A stretch of DNA of 64,000 nt, from contig CM022298.1 in NCBI GenBank assembly GCA_011799875.1, positions 197,150,076-197,214,075 of the forward strand. The letters run 5' to 3'. A program made the translations under genes and the position numbers. The notes under the pieces are model-generated. The model had not been told where the DNA came from. It worked only from the letters and a program-made list of their open reading frames with translations, and ran no database searches. The DNA is from Thinopyrum elongatum (taxonomy: Eukaryota; Streptophyta; Magnoliopsida; Poales; Poaceae). Below are positions 35,222-46,639 of the stretch, in pieces (position 1 is the first letter of the stretch; the number at the start of each line of letters is the position of its first letter).

Positions 35222-35775
35222 CACTATAGGAATCAGGCACCTTGCCGTCAGCCATGGCTGACGGCAAAGGCATGCCTGACGGATGGCAAAGGCCTTTGTC
35301 GTCAGCCAGCAGATGGCACCACGTCCGGCTGAACGACCTACAGCAAATGGCATTTTGCCGTCAGCCAGCGGATGGCAAAGATGCAAAGGTCTTTGTTGTC
35401 TGCCAGCAGACGGCAAAGGGCATGGACGGCACACGTGGCAGCTTTGGTCCGTTAAGGGGTTAACGGCGTGCTTTGCCGTCTGCTGGCAGACGGCAAAGAT
35501 CTTTGCATCTTTGCCGTCTGCCAGCAGACGGCTAAGTGCCCAAATAGTCCAGCCCAGATGCCCCCCAGGTAGCTGCCATGTGGCACGCTATGCCGTCTGC
35601 TGGCATACGGCAAAGATGCAAAGGTCTTTGCCGTCTGCCAGCAGACGGCAAAGCAACCATATAGGCCAGCCTAGTGCCCCCAGGTTGCACAGGTAGCTGC
35701 CACGTGCCAACTTTGCCGTCTGCTGGCAGATGGCAAAGACCTTTGCCGTCTGCCAGCAGGCGGCAAAGAGCCTAT
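35222..35775. repeat. CACTA-B left terminal and subterminal repeats
   Basis: At least ten copies of a ~24-bp palindrome built from TTTGCCGTCTGC and GCAGACGGCAAAG are packed here, many facing each other, as near 35467-35532 and 35590-35651. Such units form hairpins and are typical of one Triticeae CACTA group. They are presumed binding sites for element-encoded proteins. Confidence 0.85.
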
Positions 35776-36149
35776 ATAGCCCCTGTTTTTTCTTAAATTC
35801 AATCAATTTCATAGAATTTCACAGATATATATATACACACACATTTGAAAATACTTTCAACAAGCATACCAACACATATACATACCAAATCATATCCCTG
35901 CCATGTGGATATGATCATCCAACACATATACATACCAAATCAAAAGTCCATATGCAACATATATAGCTAGCCAACATATCCAACAACAAGCATACAATGG
36001 TTTCATCCATACATACATATATAGGTAGGAAGTTTCACATTGTTCATCCTACAAAATCAAAACAAAAAGGAAGCACAAGGAGAAGAGTAGACTCCATCAA
36101 CGCAAGCTTCCTCATCTAAAGCAAATCTGCAAATTGGGAAAGAAGAAAG

Positions 36150-36320
36150 TTAGAAGAAGAAAGTTAGAAGAATAAGAAGACTAGAAGAAGAAGACCAGCT
36201 AGAAGAAGAAGAAGAAAAAGAAGAAGAAGAAGTAGAAAAAGAAGAAGAAGAAGAAGAATTTTTCTTCTCTTTCTTTTTCTCCTCTCCTCTTCTTTATCTT
36301 CTTCTTCTTCTTCTAACTAA
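36150..36320. repeat. GAA-rich tract followed by TTC-rich tract
   Basis: About 100 bp of purine sequence dominated by GAAGAA is followed directly by about 70 bp of pyrimidine sequence dominated by TTCTTC. The two tracts are complementary and could fold into a hairpin. No gene is seen from 35776 to 36149, which is AT-rich. Confidence 0.75.
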
Positions 36321-36329
36321 GGTAGGTAA

Positions 36330-37110
36330 AATGCCATTTTTTAGCTAAGCTAGGTAAAAATGCTAAGTGTAGGTCATTTTAGAGCTAAGATAGGTAAATA
36401 GGCCATTTTGGAGCTTAGTAAGGTTAATATGTCATTTTCGAGGAAAATAAGCTAAGTCTATGTCATTTTGGTGGTAACAAAGATTATCATGCCATTTTTG
36501 ACCTAAGTATGCTAAGTATGTCATAAATGAACTGAAGAAGCTAAGTATAGGTCATTTTTGAGCTAACCTAGGTAGTTATGACATTTTTGAGCTAACTAAG
36601 CATATTTATTCATTTTGGAGGACAAAATGGTAAGTGTAGGTCATTTTAGAGCTATCCTAGTTAAAACCGGTCATTTTGGAGCTAGGAAAGGTTATTTTGT
36701 CATTTTGGAGGAAAATAAACTAATTATATGACAGCTTGGAGCTAAACCAAGGTTATTATGCCATTTTTTTACCTAAGTAAGCTAATTATGTCATAAATGA
36801 ACTAGGTAAGCTAAGTATAGATCATTATTGAGCTATCCTAGGTAGTTATGCCATTTTTTAGCTAACTAAGCATATTAAGTCATTTAGGAGGAAAAAATGC
36901 TAAGTATAGGTCATTTTATAGCTATCCTAGGTAAAATATAGGTCAACTAAGCTTATTATGTCAATTTGGAGAAAACTAAGGTAAGTATAGGTCATTTTTG
37001 TGCTAACCTAGGTGATGTTGCCATTTGTGAGCCAACTTACGTAAGTATAGCTCATTTTTTTTATCTAACTTAGGTAATTATGCCATTTAGGAGGAAAATA
37101 AGCTAAGTAT
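36330..37110. repeat. Degenerate tandem array, ~268-bp period
   Basis: The phrase 'taagtgtaggtcattttagagct' and close variants occurs at about 36365, 36631 and 36901. A second phrase, 'gctaagtataggtcattttt', recurs at about 36539 and 36809. This gives a period near 268 bp with about three copies, built in turn from shorter ~45-bp elements around 'gtcattttggag'. It lies downstream of the transposase genes, within the element's non-coding 3' part. Confidence 0.7.
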
Positions 37111-37129
37111 GCATTTGTTAAGTAAAACA

Positions 37130-37456
37130 CTAGAGAAAACTTACCCTCATCACAACAAATGCGATGAAGATCGCAACTAAGGTAACAATTGATCCAACCG
37201 CATAATGATACCAAGCCTCATTATCAATGGCATGTTTTCTAATCTTCTTAATCTTCAAGCGCATTCCATCCATCTTCAAGCGCATTGCATTCATCTTCAT
37301 CTTGTGATCATCGATGACATCGGCAACATACAACTCCAATTTCATCTTCTCTTCTTCAATTCTTTTAATTTTTTCTTTCAAATACTCATTTTCTTTTTCA
37401 ACTAAATTTAACTTCTCGACAAGAGGGTCGGTTGCAATTTTTGGTTCACATACCTC
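37130..37456 (-). CDS. CACTA-B small coiled-coil / membrane-segment exon
   Basis: An open exon starts after a TAG acceptor at 37457-37459 with EVCEPKIATDPLVEKL. It continues as a Lys/Glu-rich coiled coil (residues ~15-75, with MRLKMDGMRLKIKKIRK) and ends in a hydrophobic stretch (YAVGSIVTLVAIFIAFVVM) before the stop at 37130. The exon is uninterrupted over 108 codons. Proteins with this coiled coil plus C-terminal hydrophobic tail are common in Triticeae CACTA elements, where they sit downstream of TNP2. Their role is not established; a DNA-binding partner role like TNPA is possible but not shown. Confidence 0.6.
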   Translation of the reverse strand, partial: EVCEPKIATDPLVEKLNLVEKENEYLKEKIKRIEEEKMKLELYVADVIDDHKMKMNAMRLKMDGMRLKIKKIRKHAIDNEAWYHYAVGSIVTLVAIFIAFVVMRVSFL

Positions 37457-37712
37457 CTAGATTAAAATATCTCTATGTCAACTTGATGGCCATAATTGTC
37501 ATAAATGCGAAATGCAACAAATAGTTATAAAAGAGAATTTACCACATCCGAATCATAAAGCGGGCGAGGGCGGACGGGGACGGATATCAAGATCATGGCA
37601 CTATGTATAACAAACAATCATACAAAGTAAGAAAATTATACAAGTAACTATACAAATCATACAATCATACAAGTAACTATATAAATCAAGTACAACATAA
37701 AAAATTGAATAC

Positions 37713-40700
37713 CTAATAATAATCTGGATCGTCGGGTTCAATAAATGCTCCAGGATCAATAAATGCATCATCATCATCACTATCAGTAATGACGTGCTCA
37801 TCATCATCATTAATAAATGCATCATCATGTGGAAGGCCACCTTTACGTAATCGGTCAAGCATTGACAGGTCATCCGTAGCAGTAACCTCTTCTAGTTCAC
37901 GCTCTTCTTGTTCCGGCTCAGGGGTGAAGTCGGGTTCACTGTCGCTGTCTACTTCAATGTTCTGGGGTGAAGTAGAGCGGTTCTTGAAACATTTTTTGGA
38001 AAGACGTGTTTCTTGGAAGAATTCTCCTTCATATGTGTCTAGGTTAATGTGAGGTTCATAATCCTCTTCATTGTGGGGAGGTGGTCTAACACGTGGCGGC
38101 AGTTCATAAATGACATCCCAACCATTGAGATTTGGATCACTTTGACAGGCCCACAGTAGATAGAAAACTTCGGTTGCCTGTTGAGCCATAATATAGACAT
38201 CGGGAACATCCAAATGGGTGCTTTGTTTGATTTCCACTAGCCCTATATGTTCATGAGTCCTTCTAGTCTCCTTCGGCTGGAACCAATAACATTTGAAGAC
38301 TACGACGTTTGATGGGTTTGCACCATAGAATTGAAGTTCATAAATTGCTTCAACTCTTCCATAATACTCGGTATCTCCTTTGCCGATAGCAGAGACACAA
38401 CAATTTGTAGACTTTCGGTCGGCCATAGATAGCTCTTTGCCATAGGTATGAAAGCGATACCCGTTGATGTCGTATTTGTCAAATGAACGGACCTTAAAGT
38501 CAAAACCATTAGCGACTTGTCTCAATTCGGCGTCCATAAACTCTGAATTAGCCTACAAGTTTAATACGAAAGGGATTGTTGCATTAGCCACAAATTAGAC
38601 AAAGAAATGAAATGGTCTAATGGAAATTACCATTTGTTTTAACCAAGAGATGAAACTGGGATAGCCGCCTCCCTACTTTGCCAGAAGCTCATACTCTACG
38701 ACGGAATCCTTTTGGATCACCGCTCCATACGAGAATTTGGCGACATATCGACTGTATCAAATTTATCCAGGAATAAGAGTAGTTCAAAGGAATTAGAAGT
38801 TGCGAAACAATGTACCGAGAACTTACTCGATGTACGGCCGCACTTCTGTTAGGTTGTTGAAGATATACAACGAAATGGTCCGCCATTCTTCGACATCCAA
38901 CGTTAAGGAATTAGAAGCTCCGGCTGGTGCGAGATCCCCTTTGAATAGGTTGAGGTTGGATCCACCCTTTTTCGGGTCGCCAGCATTGTACTGAGGCTTC
39001 GGATTATGCAAATGACGATTTTTGGCTTCGTAGTGTGCTGTCACGAAGTTTGCCGCCTCCTCAGTAATGAATGCCTCGGCCATCGATGCTTCAATTCTAC
39101 GTTTATTTTTACATTTTGCTCGAAGCGTCTTCTGCATCCTCTCAGTTGCGTAGCACCAACGATTTTGCACGGCCCCCCCCAATCTTGCCTCGGTTGGGAG
39201 ATGCAAAATCAAGTGCTGCATTGGATTAAAGAAGCCCGGCGGAAAGATCTTCCCTAACTTGCAGATCAACTCCAGTGCCAACTCTTCCATTTCTTCTAGC
39301 AGGCCAGGCGATAGTTCTTTCGCACAAAGAACACGGAAGAAATAGCTCAGCTCTACCAGTACTAGCCATTCATCCTCAGGGATGAAGCCACGCAACATCA
39401 CCGGCATTACCCGCTCAATCCATATGTGCCAATCATGACTCTTGAGACCAAATATCTTCAATTTTTCAAGACTCGCTCCCCTCTTTAGATTCGCTGCATA
39501 CCCATCGGGGAACATCAACTACATTTTCACCCACAAGATAATTTCCCTCATAGCTAGCCTTCGATGATTGAACCATGCCTTTGTCTTTGTCCATTTCTGC
39601 TTTCCTTTTGATGGTTGCATGTTTTGTAACGGTCTATCACATAGCGCCTCCAGATCGACTCTAGCCTTAGTATTATCCTTTGACTTCCCCTCTATGCCGA
39701 ACAATGTACCAAAAAGTGCCTCGGCGATATTCTTTTAAGTGTGCATCACGTCGATGTTGTGTGGGCAAAGGAGGTCTTTGAAGTAAGGCAGATCCCACAA
39801 GCATGTCTTGTGAGTCCAAGCGTGTTTCGAATTATACCCCTTGAAATACCCTGGACGCTCTGGATCTGGCTCGAGAGCGTTTAACTGATCCAGGGTCTCT
39901 TGGCCTGTCAACGCAGGTGTTGCAGAGTTTTTGACAACTCTACCTTTGATGAAATTCTTCTTGTCTTTCCTGAACTTATGGCGAGGATCCAGGAACTGTC
40001 TATGCAAGTCGAAGCAAGAAAACTTGCGACCGGCCTGAAGCCAACAAAACTCAAGAGCTCCCTTGCATGTGGGGCACGGGAACCTTCCATGCACACACCA
40101 GCCAATGAATAGCGCATACGACGGCAAGTCATGCATCGAGTACATGTACCAGACACGCATTATGAGGTTCCGTTTGCTAAAGGCATCGTATGTCTTGAAC
40201 CCATTATCCCAGGCTTCTTGCAATTCGTCCTTCAGCGGCTACATGTACACATTCATATTCTTCCCCGGATAGTTGGGCCCTTGAATTATCAACGTCAAGA
40301 AAATGTTCTTTCTTTGCATAATATGTCCGGGGGGGAGATTGAGTGGAATGACAAATACGGACCAACAACTGTATTGGGCTGCCATCAGACCAAACACACT
40401 GAACCCATCCGTGCTGATGGCGACTCGAGGATGCCTCGGATCTGCCGCTTTGTCATCAAGTAATGCATCGAAGCGCTTCCACGCTTCACCGTCCGATGTG
40501 TGCACCATCATCAGCTTCCCATCTGCATCTAGTTGGCTTCTTTTGCCCGTTTTGTGCCATGTCATCTGTCTGGCCGTCTCTTCGACCATGAAAAGACGTT
40601 GAAGTCTTGGTACGATTGGCATATACCGAAGAACATTAACGGGGATTTTGGTCTACGTCTTCTCACCCATACCGTTGTCTACCACAACATACATGGATGA

Positions 40701-41378
40701 CTTGCAAATGGGACAATAGTTCAAGTCCGCATACTGAAGCCTAGATAAGGCACATCCTTTCTCACAGGCATGTATCTTCTCATAGGGCATCTTAAGAGCA
40801 CGGAGGATTTTGTCTGACTTGTACAGGTTTGCAGGTAGTACATGGCCTTTGGGTAGAAAACGTCCAAATACTGTCATCATCGCGTCGTAGCATTCTCTGC
40901 CCAAGTTGAATTGAGCCTTCAGAGCCATTATTTGTGAGATGGCATCCAGCTGACAAAGCTCAGTGTGCTCGTGGAGAGGACGTTTTGAAGACTCCAACAT
41001 TTCATTTAAGGCCTTTGCAGATTCCTCCATCTCATCGTTCGAGTCCCGAGCATCATCAAAGTCTTGCACCATGTCTTCCATCCCGGTACCATGGTCGTCG
41101 GTGCGACGACGAAGCACCTCAGCTCTGGCATGTTGGGCAGACTTGCCATGAAATGTCCACACCGTATAACCTAGCATAAAACCCCTCTTCTGCAGGTGTT
41201 TGCCCATTTCATCCTCTGTCCTCTTGTGCCAATTGTCGCACCTGGCACAGGGGCACTAGGTTGTCTTCTGGCCATTTGCAAATGCGGCTCTCAGAAACCC
41301 CTTGGTTTTTGTTAACCATTCAATGGTCATGTCTTTATGACTAGTGTGACCGATGTACATCCACGCATGATCACTCAT
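37713..41378 (-). pseudogene. TNP2: TNP2-type CACTA transposase with DUF4216-like C-terminus
   Basis: Minus strand, starting MSDHAWMYIGHTSHKDM at 41378. A transposase-associated zinc-finger-like start (CPCARCDNWHKR) comes first. The TNP2 core follows with CPICKSSMY, AISTDGFSVFG (first catalytic Asp), PCPTCKGALEF and HNIDVMHT (second Asp). A DUF4218-like part (VMLRGFIPEDEW, LLHLPTEARLGGAVQ-type) is next, then introns at about 38828-38755 and 38634-38554, and a DUF4216-like exon (YYGRVEAIYELQFYG, VVFKCYWFQP) ending acidic at 37713. In-frame stops stand near 41256, 40656, 40240, 39736, 39520 and 38672. The protein is otherwise easily recognisable. This element could not move by itself but keeps its termini at least on the left. 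Confidence 0.88.
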
Positions 41379-41515
41379 CTTGCCTAGCTACTGGACACAA
41401 AAGAAATATATATATAAATCATCATGTATATATTCATCAGTTAATGGAGTTTGTCACTTTTATTACGTCCATGCAACCTAGACGCTAATAGGTAAAGATA
41501 GGTCCTAATCCCACC

Positions 41516-41729
41516 CGAGTATGTGTAGATTGGGTTCATTTTCCCATGCTCTGCTCCGGATCTGATGCAAAATTTCAGCAGCACCTCCCCGCTGTTCTCC
41601 TGATACATGTCTCGGCAATAAGCAGAGAGGATGTGTACCCGGAGAACAACAGGGAGGCACTAACAAAATTCTGCATCGGATCCGAAGCAGAGCATATGGG
41701 AAAATGAACCCAATCTACACATACTCAGG
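41516..41729. repeat. Long inverted repeat (hairpin) upstream of TNP2
   Basis: The stretch from about 41516 to 41609, with 'tgtgtagattgggttcattt', is repeated as its complement from about 41628 to 41729, with 'aaatgaacccaatctacaca'. Arms are close to 95-100 bp with a few mismatches and a short loop. It lies 130 bp upstream of the TNP2 start codon, in leader or intron sequence. Confidence 0.82.
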
Positions 41730-42114
41730 CTGTCCATGGATAATGTTGGACAATTCGAAAGAATCACAGTTATAAATATGAAAATGCATGCATATTTATA
41801 GATGTAACCCTTTCGAACGAGAGACGCATAGTGGTCACGCATACTGATGATTGAGGACACCTATAGCTAGCAATTTTCATCGGCACAAAGACCGAAACAG
41901 AGCAAATGAAGGGGTGAGGAGGAGATGTCATTTGTGCTCACCCACGAACACAGGGGCGAAGCTCGTCGAACGCACGGGGAGGTCGTCGAACACCAGACCC
42001 TCGCAGCGATGAAACAACTGCACATTTAAAACCACATGATCAACACAAATATGATGTTTTTTATAACAAAATCGAAAAATATATGACCTAACTCATAATT
42101 CACAAATATATGAC

Positions 42115-42459
42115 CCTGTCGGCCTTTGGAAGGCCGAAGAGCACCTTTTTCGGGAGGTGTCGGGGGTCGGGGTGTCAGGGGTGTCGTGTCGGGGTAGGGG
42201 TGCTGTGTCGGGGTGTCGGGGGTGTCGTGCCAGGGTCGGGGTGCTGTGTCGGGGTTTGGCGGTACAGTGTCGGGGTGTGTCGTGTCGGGGTCGGGGTGTT
42301 GTGGTGTCGTGTCGGGTAGGGGTGATGTGTCGGGGTCGGGGGTGCCGTGTCGGGGTCGGGGTGCTGTGTCGGGGTCGCGTTGTCGGGGTTGTCGTGTCGG
42401 GGTCGGGGTGTCCAGGTCAGGGGGTCGGGGTGTCGGGGTGTCGGGGGTGTCGTGTCGGG
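42115..42459. repeat. GTCGGGGT minisatellite, target of Gypsy-B
   Basis: About 345 bp of imperfect GTCGGGGTGTCG-type units, strongly G-rich on the plus strand. The same sequence resumes for ~35 bp right of Gypsy-B (52301-52335), showing the retroelement landed inside it. Long frames here are repeat artefacts. The segment 41730-42114 in front of it shows no gene. Confidence 0.85.
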
Positions 42460-42929
42460 TGTCGGTGTCAAAACCGGCGGATCTAGGGTAGGGGGTCCCG
42501 AACTGTGCGTCTAAGGTCGATGGTAACAGGAGACGGGGGACACAATGTTTACCCAGGTTCGGGCCCTCTCTATGGAGGTAATACCCTACGTCCTGCTTGC
42601 TTGATCTTGATGAATATGAATATTACAAGAGTTGATCTACCACGAGATCGTAATGGCCAAACCCTAGAAGTCTAGCCTGTCTGATTATGATTGCCCCTAC
42701 GAACTAAACCCTCCGGTTTATATAGACACCGGAGGGGACTAGGGTTGTACAAGGTCGGTTACAGAGAAAGGAATCTTCATATCCGAACGCCAAGCTTGCC
42801 ATCCACGCCAAGGAGAGTCCCATCCGGACAAGGGAGAGAGTCTTCTGTCTTGTATCTTCATGGCCCATCAGTCTGGCCCACGTTACGTAGCCTGGACGCC
42901 CGAGGACCCCTTAATCCAGGACTCCCTCA
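42460..42929 (-). repeat. Gypsy-B 3' LTR
   Basis: 470 bp from TGTCGGTGTCAAAACC to GGACTCCCTCA. It contains 'gtttacccaggttcgggcc' and a TATATAGACACCGGAGG region. It differs only sparsely from the partner LTR, which suggests a fairly recent insertion. Confidence 0.92.
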
Positions 42930-43347
42930 GTAGCCCCTGAACCAGGCTTCAATGACGATGTGTCCGGCGCGCAGATTGTCTTCGGCATAGCAAGGCGGGT
43001 TCCTCCTCCGAATAATCCAAAACAAACTTCGAGCACAGAAAGCGTGTCCGGCTCTGCAAAACAAGTACCACACACAACCGCAGAGAGTATAATATTTCAC
43101 GAGTCCAATCTGCTGACAACTTTTTATAGCGCGACACCACGTTCCTGCATGGTCATTATTTCGAACCGCGCTCCACGCTTTAAGATGCGGTTTCCAGTGG
43201 CATGTCTCGTCACCGCAGAGATCGTGCCCCTTCATTACGGGATTCTCATCAATACGGGCGTGGGTAATCCAACCGTGCCGTTTGCATGGCCCTTGGGAAT
43301 AGGCGAGTTTTAAGGCGAGTGGGGAGGCGCTTGATATTCACTGCCTC

Positions 43348-43352
43348 TATAA
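43348..43352 (+). promoter_or_regulatory. TATA box of Gypsy-B antisense gene
   Basis: TATAA in 'gcctctataaggagataagg', 113 bp upstream of the ATG at 43465 and ~420 bp inside the 3' LTR. A pyrimidine-rich CTCTTTCTCTGCCTCTCC leader follows. The segment 42930-43347 contains no gene; its first ~100 bp are shared with Gypsy-C. Confidence 0.5.
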
Positions 43353-43464
43353 GGAGATAAGGATTCACCCTTTTCCACTCACGCCTTCTCTTTCTCTGCC
43401 TCTCCATTCCTGAGCTCCAGCACCCAAATTATCATCTTTTCCGCCTCGAAGAAGCACTCTGACC

Positions 43465-46400
43465 ATGTCCGGATCCGGAGCGCAAGGCAAGTGGATGGCC
43501 TCCTCTGTCAAGGAGAAGGACATCACGAAGCTCCAGGAGGCGGGGTATTTGGCCAAGGAAATCGCCCACCGGCTTCCGGCCAAGGGACAGATCATCCCCA
43601 CCCCCAAGCCTCATGAGAGGGTGGTATTCATCCCCAACTTCGTCCGTGGGTTAGGGTTTCCACTCCACCCTTTCGTCCGCGGACTCATGTTCTACTACGG
43701 GCTAGATTTCCATGATCTAGCCCCAAATTCTTTCCTCAACATCTCGGCATTTATTGTCGTGTGCGAGGCCTTCCTCCGCATCCCACCCCACTTCGGAGTA
43801 TGGCTCAAGATCTTCAATGTGAAGCCGAAGGTGGTGGATGGCCAACACGCAGAGTGCGGAGGCGCCATGGTGAGCAAGATGCCCAACGTCACATGGCCCA
43901 AAGGTACATTTGTGGAGACCATCAAAGGGTGGCAGCAACTGTGGTTCTATATCACAGAGCCCCGCGACGCCACCTGGGCCGCGGCTCCCGAATTCAAGTC
44001 CGGAGCCCCAATGTGGCTCACCTCCTGGCTAGAGAAGGACCTGAATTGGGCATCGTCGGAGGAGCTGACTGTGCTGTAGGCGCGTATCCAGAGTATGGTC
44101 GACAAGAACATCAAGCTTGTCAATGTGATCCAGGTGATGCTAGTTCGCCGGATCCTTCCATGCCAAAGCCGGACTTGCCATTTGTGGGAGTTCGATCCGG
44201 CCGAGCACCAGACCTTGCAACAGTTCTTCGGAACTACGCACGAAGACATCTGGAAGGTGCTCTTTAAGGCCAACGAGAAGTGGCCGGAGACGACCGAGGA
44301 CCGTGGGCACGACCTGGCCCATCCCGCTAGTCCGGTAAGTCTTTCGCGCTTCAAGGTGTATCCTTTACTTGCTTACTCAGGGAAAATGCCTAAGCCTCCC
44401 TATTTATTTTTTCAGGGCTGGACGAAGAAGGCAGAGCGGATTAAGTGTCCAGCTCTGCTGCCCGAGGAATCAGCCATCCCACTTTTGATGAAGATGCTAG
44501 TCCCGGCGCCCTACCAGGCGCCGGAGAAGAAGGCCAAGAAAAAGGCCAAGGAGACTAGAAGTGGCCTTCGTCGCAAGGGAACTTCGGATGCGACGTCCGA
44601 AGACGCCGAGACTCACTCCACCGCTGCAGAGGACGACGAGGAGGCGGAGGAAAGCAACTCTCCCCTTGAGGGGGGAAGGAAGAAAAGGGCGGCCCCCATA
44701 AATCTGGAGGCAGAGGTGTCCAAGAAGGGGAAGGTCTCCCTCGCGGATAACTCCGCGTGGGACGTCGACAGCAGCCCAGAGCGGCGCCCCCGAGATAAGC
44801 CCCTGGCCGAGTCATGAGTACTCAAAGACCCTGCCGCATTCATATATCCACCCTCTTTTCTCCATAGTTTTAACATGTTGAATCATGTACTTGCAGTCCG
44901 GCTTGTTCCGACCTCATGCGATCCTCATCTTCGGGGAATTCGCTGGACCCGAAGGTGATGTACAGCGGGTCCCTTCCGACGGCCTCTTCTCCCAAGGCCA
45001 TGGGTGACACCGAGGCATTGTCCCGAAGGATCCCAGGCTAGGGAGAGACGCAGGAGGCCGTCAGCATGGCGCCAGAGGGTGAAACCTCGGCCGCCGGACA
45101 CATGGGGGAGCAAATCCCCATGGAGACTGGCAATGGGGGCCAGGTCCAATTCGGCCCCCAGCCGAATACGGTCCCGGAGACCTTTATGGCTCCGGAATCC
45201 GGCAAGCAACCTCCTTCGAAAGAAGGGGGTGTGCCAATTTCGCCGATGACCTCTGTCCAACCAGAGGCACCGCACACCCTACTGGAAGCGCTGCAAAGTG
45301 CTTCCATTGTAGAGGAGCACCGTGCCCTCATGGGTACGGTGATTGAGAAGATTCGGTCCGCGAAGAGCGGACTGACCGAAGCCTGCACAAGCCTTCTAAC
45401 AGGTTTTGAGGTTTGAAACGCAATTATGTAAAAAGAATGTCACAGTATAGACAGTAGTCCCTGAGACACTGTCCGGTTGGTCAAAAAGAAAAGCCGGACA
45501 GAGGATCAAACAATTTTCGTAGGAGACTAACCATACATGTCTATGTGAAAAAGTAGGCGTCGCTGCTGGCTGCGACATCCCATGCTGCCGAAGTCTCCGG
45601 ACTAAAGCAGAGTTTGGAGCGGGCCGAGGAAGAACTCGGCCGTGTGAAAAAGCAGCTGGAGGACAAGCAAGGTATGCCATGACCTTCTGTATATCAGAAA
45701 GGATAGATGATTTGTATTGACAATAGTGCCATGATATTTGTAGGAACGGCGACCGAGGTGGAGGCCCTTAAAAAGGCGCTGGCCGAGGCTGAAAAGAGAG
45801 CGGCGGAGGAACAATCCGTCCGCAAAAAGCACGAGGCCAGGGTCGGTGAGGTCCAACAAGAGCTCCAGGACGCTGTAAAGAAATGCGAGTCCTTGGAGCG
45901 CAAGATTACGGATCAAAAGTCCGAACTTGCTAAGCCCCACCAGAGCACACAAGAGGCCTAGGTTGAAGCCCAGGGCGCCCTCCAGGAAATCCAAGAGGCC
46001 AGGAAAATCTCGGCGGGTAAGGCCTTTATAATGCAAAGAAAATTTGTGAAGAAAAGGTACCTCTTACTGACCCGGATTTGGAGTTCTCCAGGAGCGTTTG
46101 CGGATCTGCCGCGCAGCATTGCTGATGCTGCAAATTTCTTCCGAGCCGAAGAGGGGAGCTCAACGGAGAAGCTGTTCTGGTCGCAATACCTTGCGCCAGA
46201 GCATCCGGTGCCCTTCAGTGATAACCTGAAACAGCTGACCGAACTGCATAGGGTGGCCGAATTGGCCATGAAGGATTTGATAATCCGTCTATGGCCTGCC
46301 GAAACCATACACAACAGCTGCTTCGGGCTCGTGAAGCGACTGGTTGCTGCCTGCCCTCGGCTTGATGCCATCAAGCGGTCGGTCTATATCGAAGGTGCGC

Positions 46401-46590
46401 GGATGGCCTTCGCCCGTGTCAAGATATAGTGGGCGAAGATGAACGTCGTCAAGCTCGCGACCGAGGGACCGCCCGCGGGCAAGGAGCACCGCACGCCCGA
46501 GCGATATTTTGACGATGTCCTGGAGGGATCCCGCATGGTGGCGGAGCAGTGTGCAAAAGACATTATCTTTGGATTAATATATTCATGTTA
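43465..46590 (+). pseudogene. Antisense gene with 'putative gypsy type transposon' domain
   Basis: Starts MSGSGAQGKWMASSVKEKD at 43465. Residues ~45-200 match the plant domain called 'putative gypsy type transposon' (PF04195): FIPNFVRGLGFPLHPFVRG, YYGLDFHDLAPNS, CEAFLRIPPHFGVW. Exons continue at 44416-44817 (acidic and Lys-rich), 44897-45410, 45557-45671, 45744-46016 (coiled coils: KALAEAEKRAAEEQ) and from 46092 (LYWPAE-type helix IIRLWPAETIHNSCFG). Splice sites follow GT-AG. In-frame stops occur at 44077-44079, 45039-45041, ~45959 and ~46428, so this copy is dead. It runs opposite to gag and converges on the protease end. The Gypsy-C homologue (61452 onward) is intact. Confidence 0.75.
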
Positions 46591-46639
46591 TCCTGTCCTG
46601 CACAATGGAACAAAACTGATATGTAATATAATGTTAGTT

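Noticed and set aside
42110..42486. Long plus- and minus-strand frames rich in Gly/Val/Cys/Arg or Pro/Thr.
   Set aside because: They are translations of the GTCGGGGT minisatellite.
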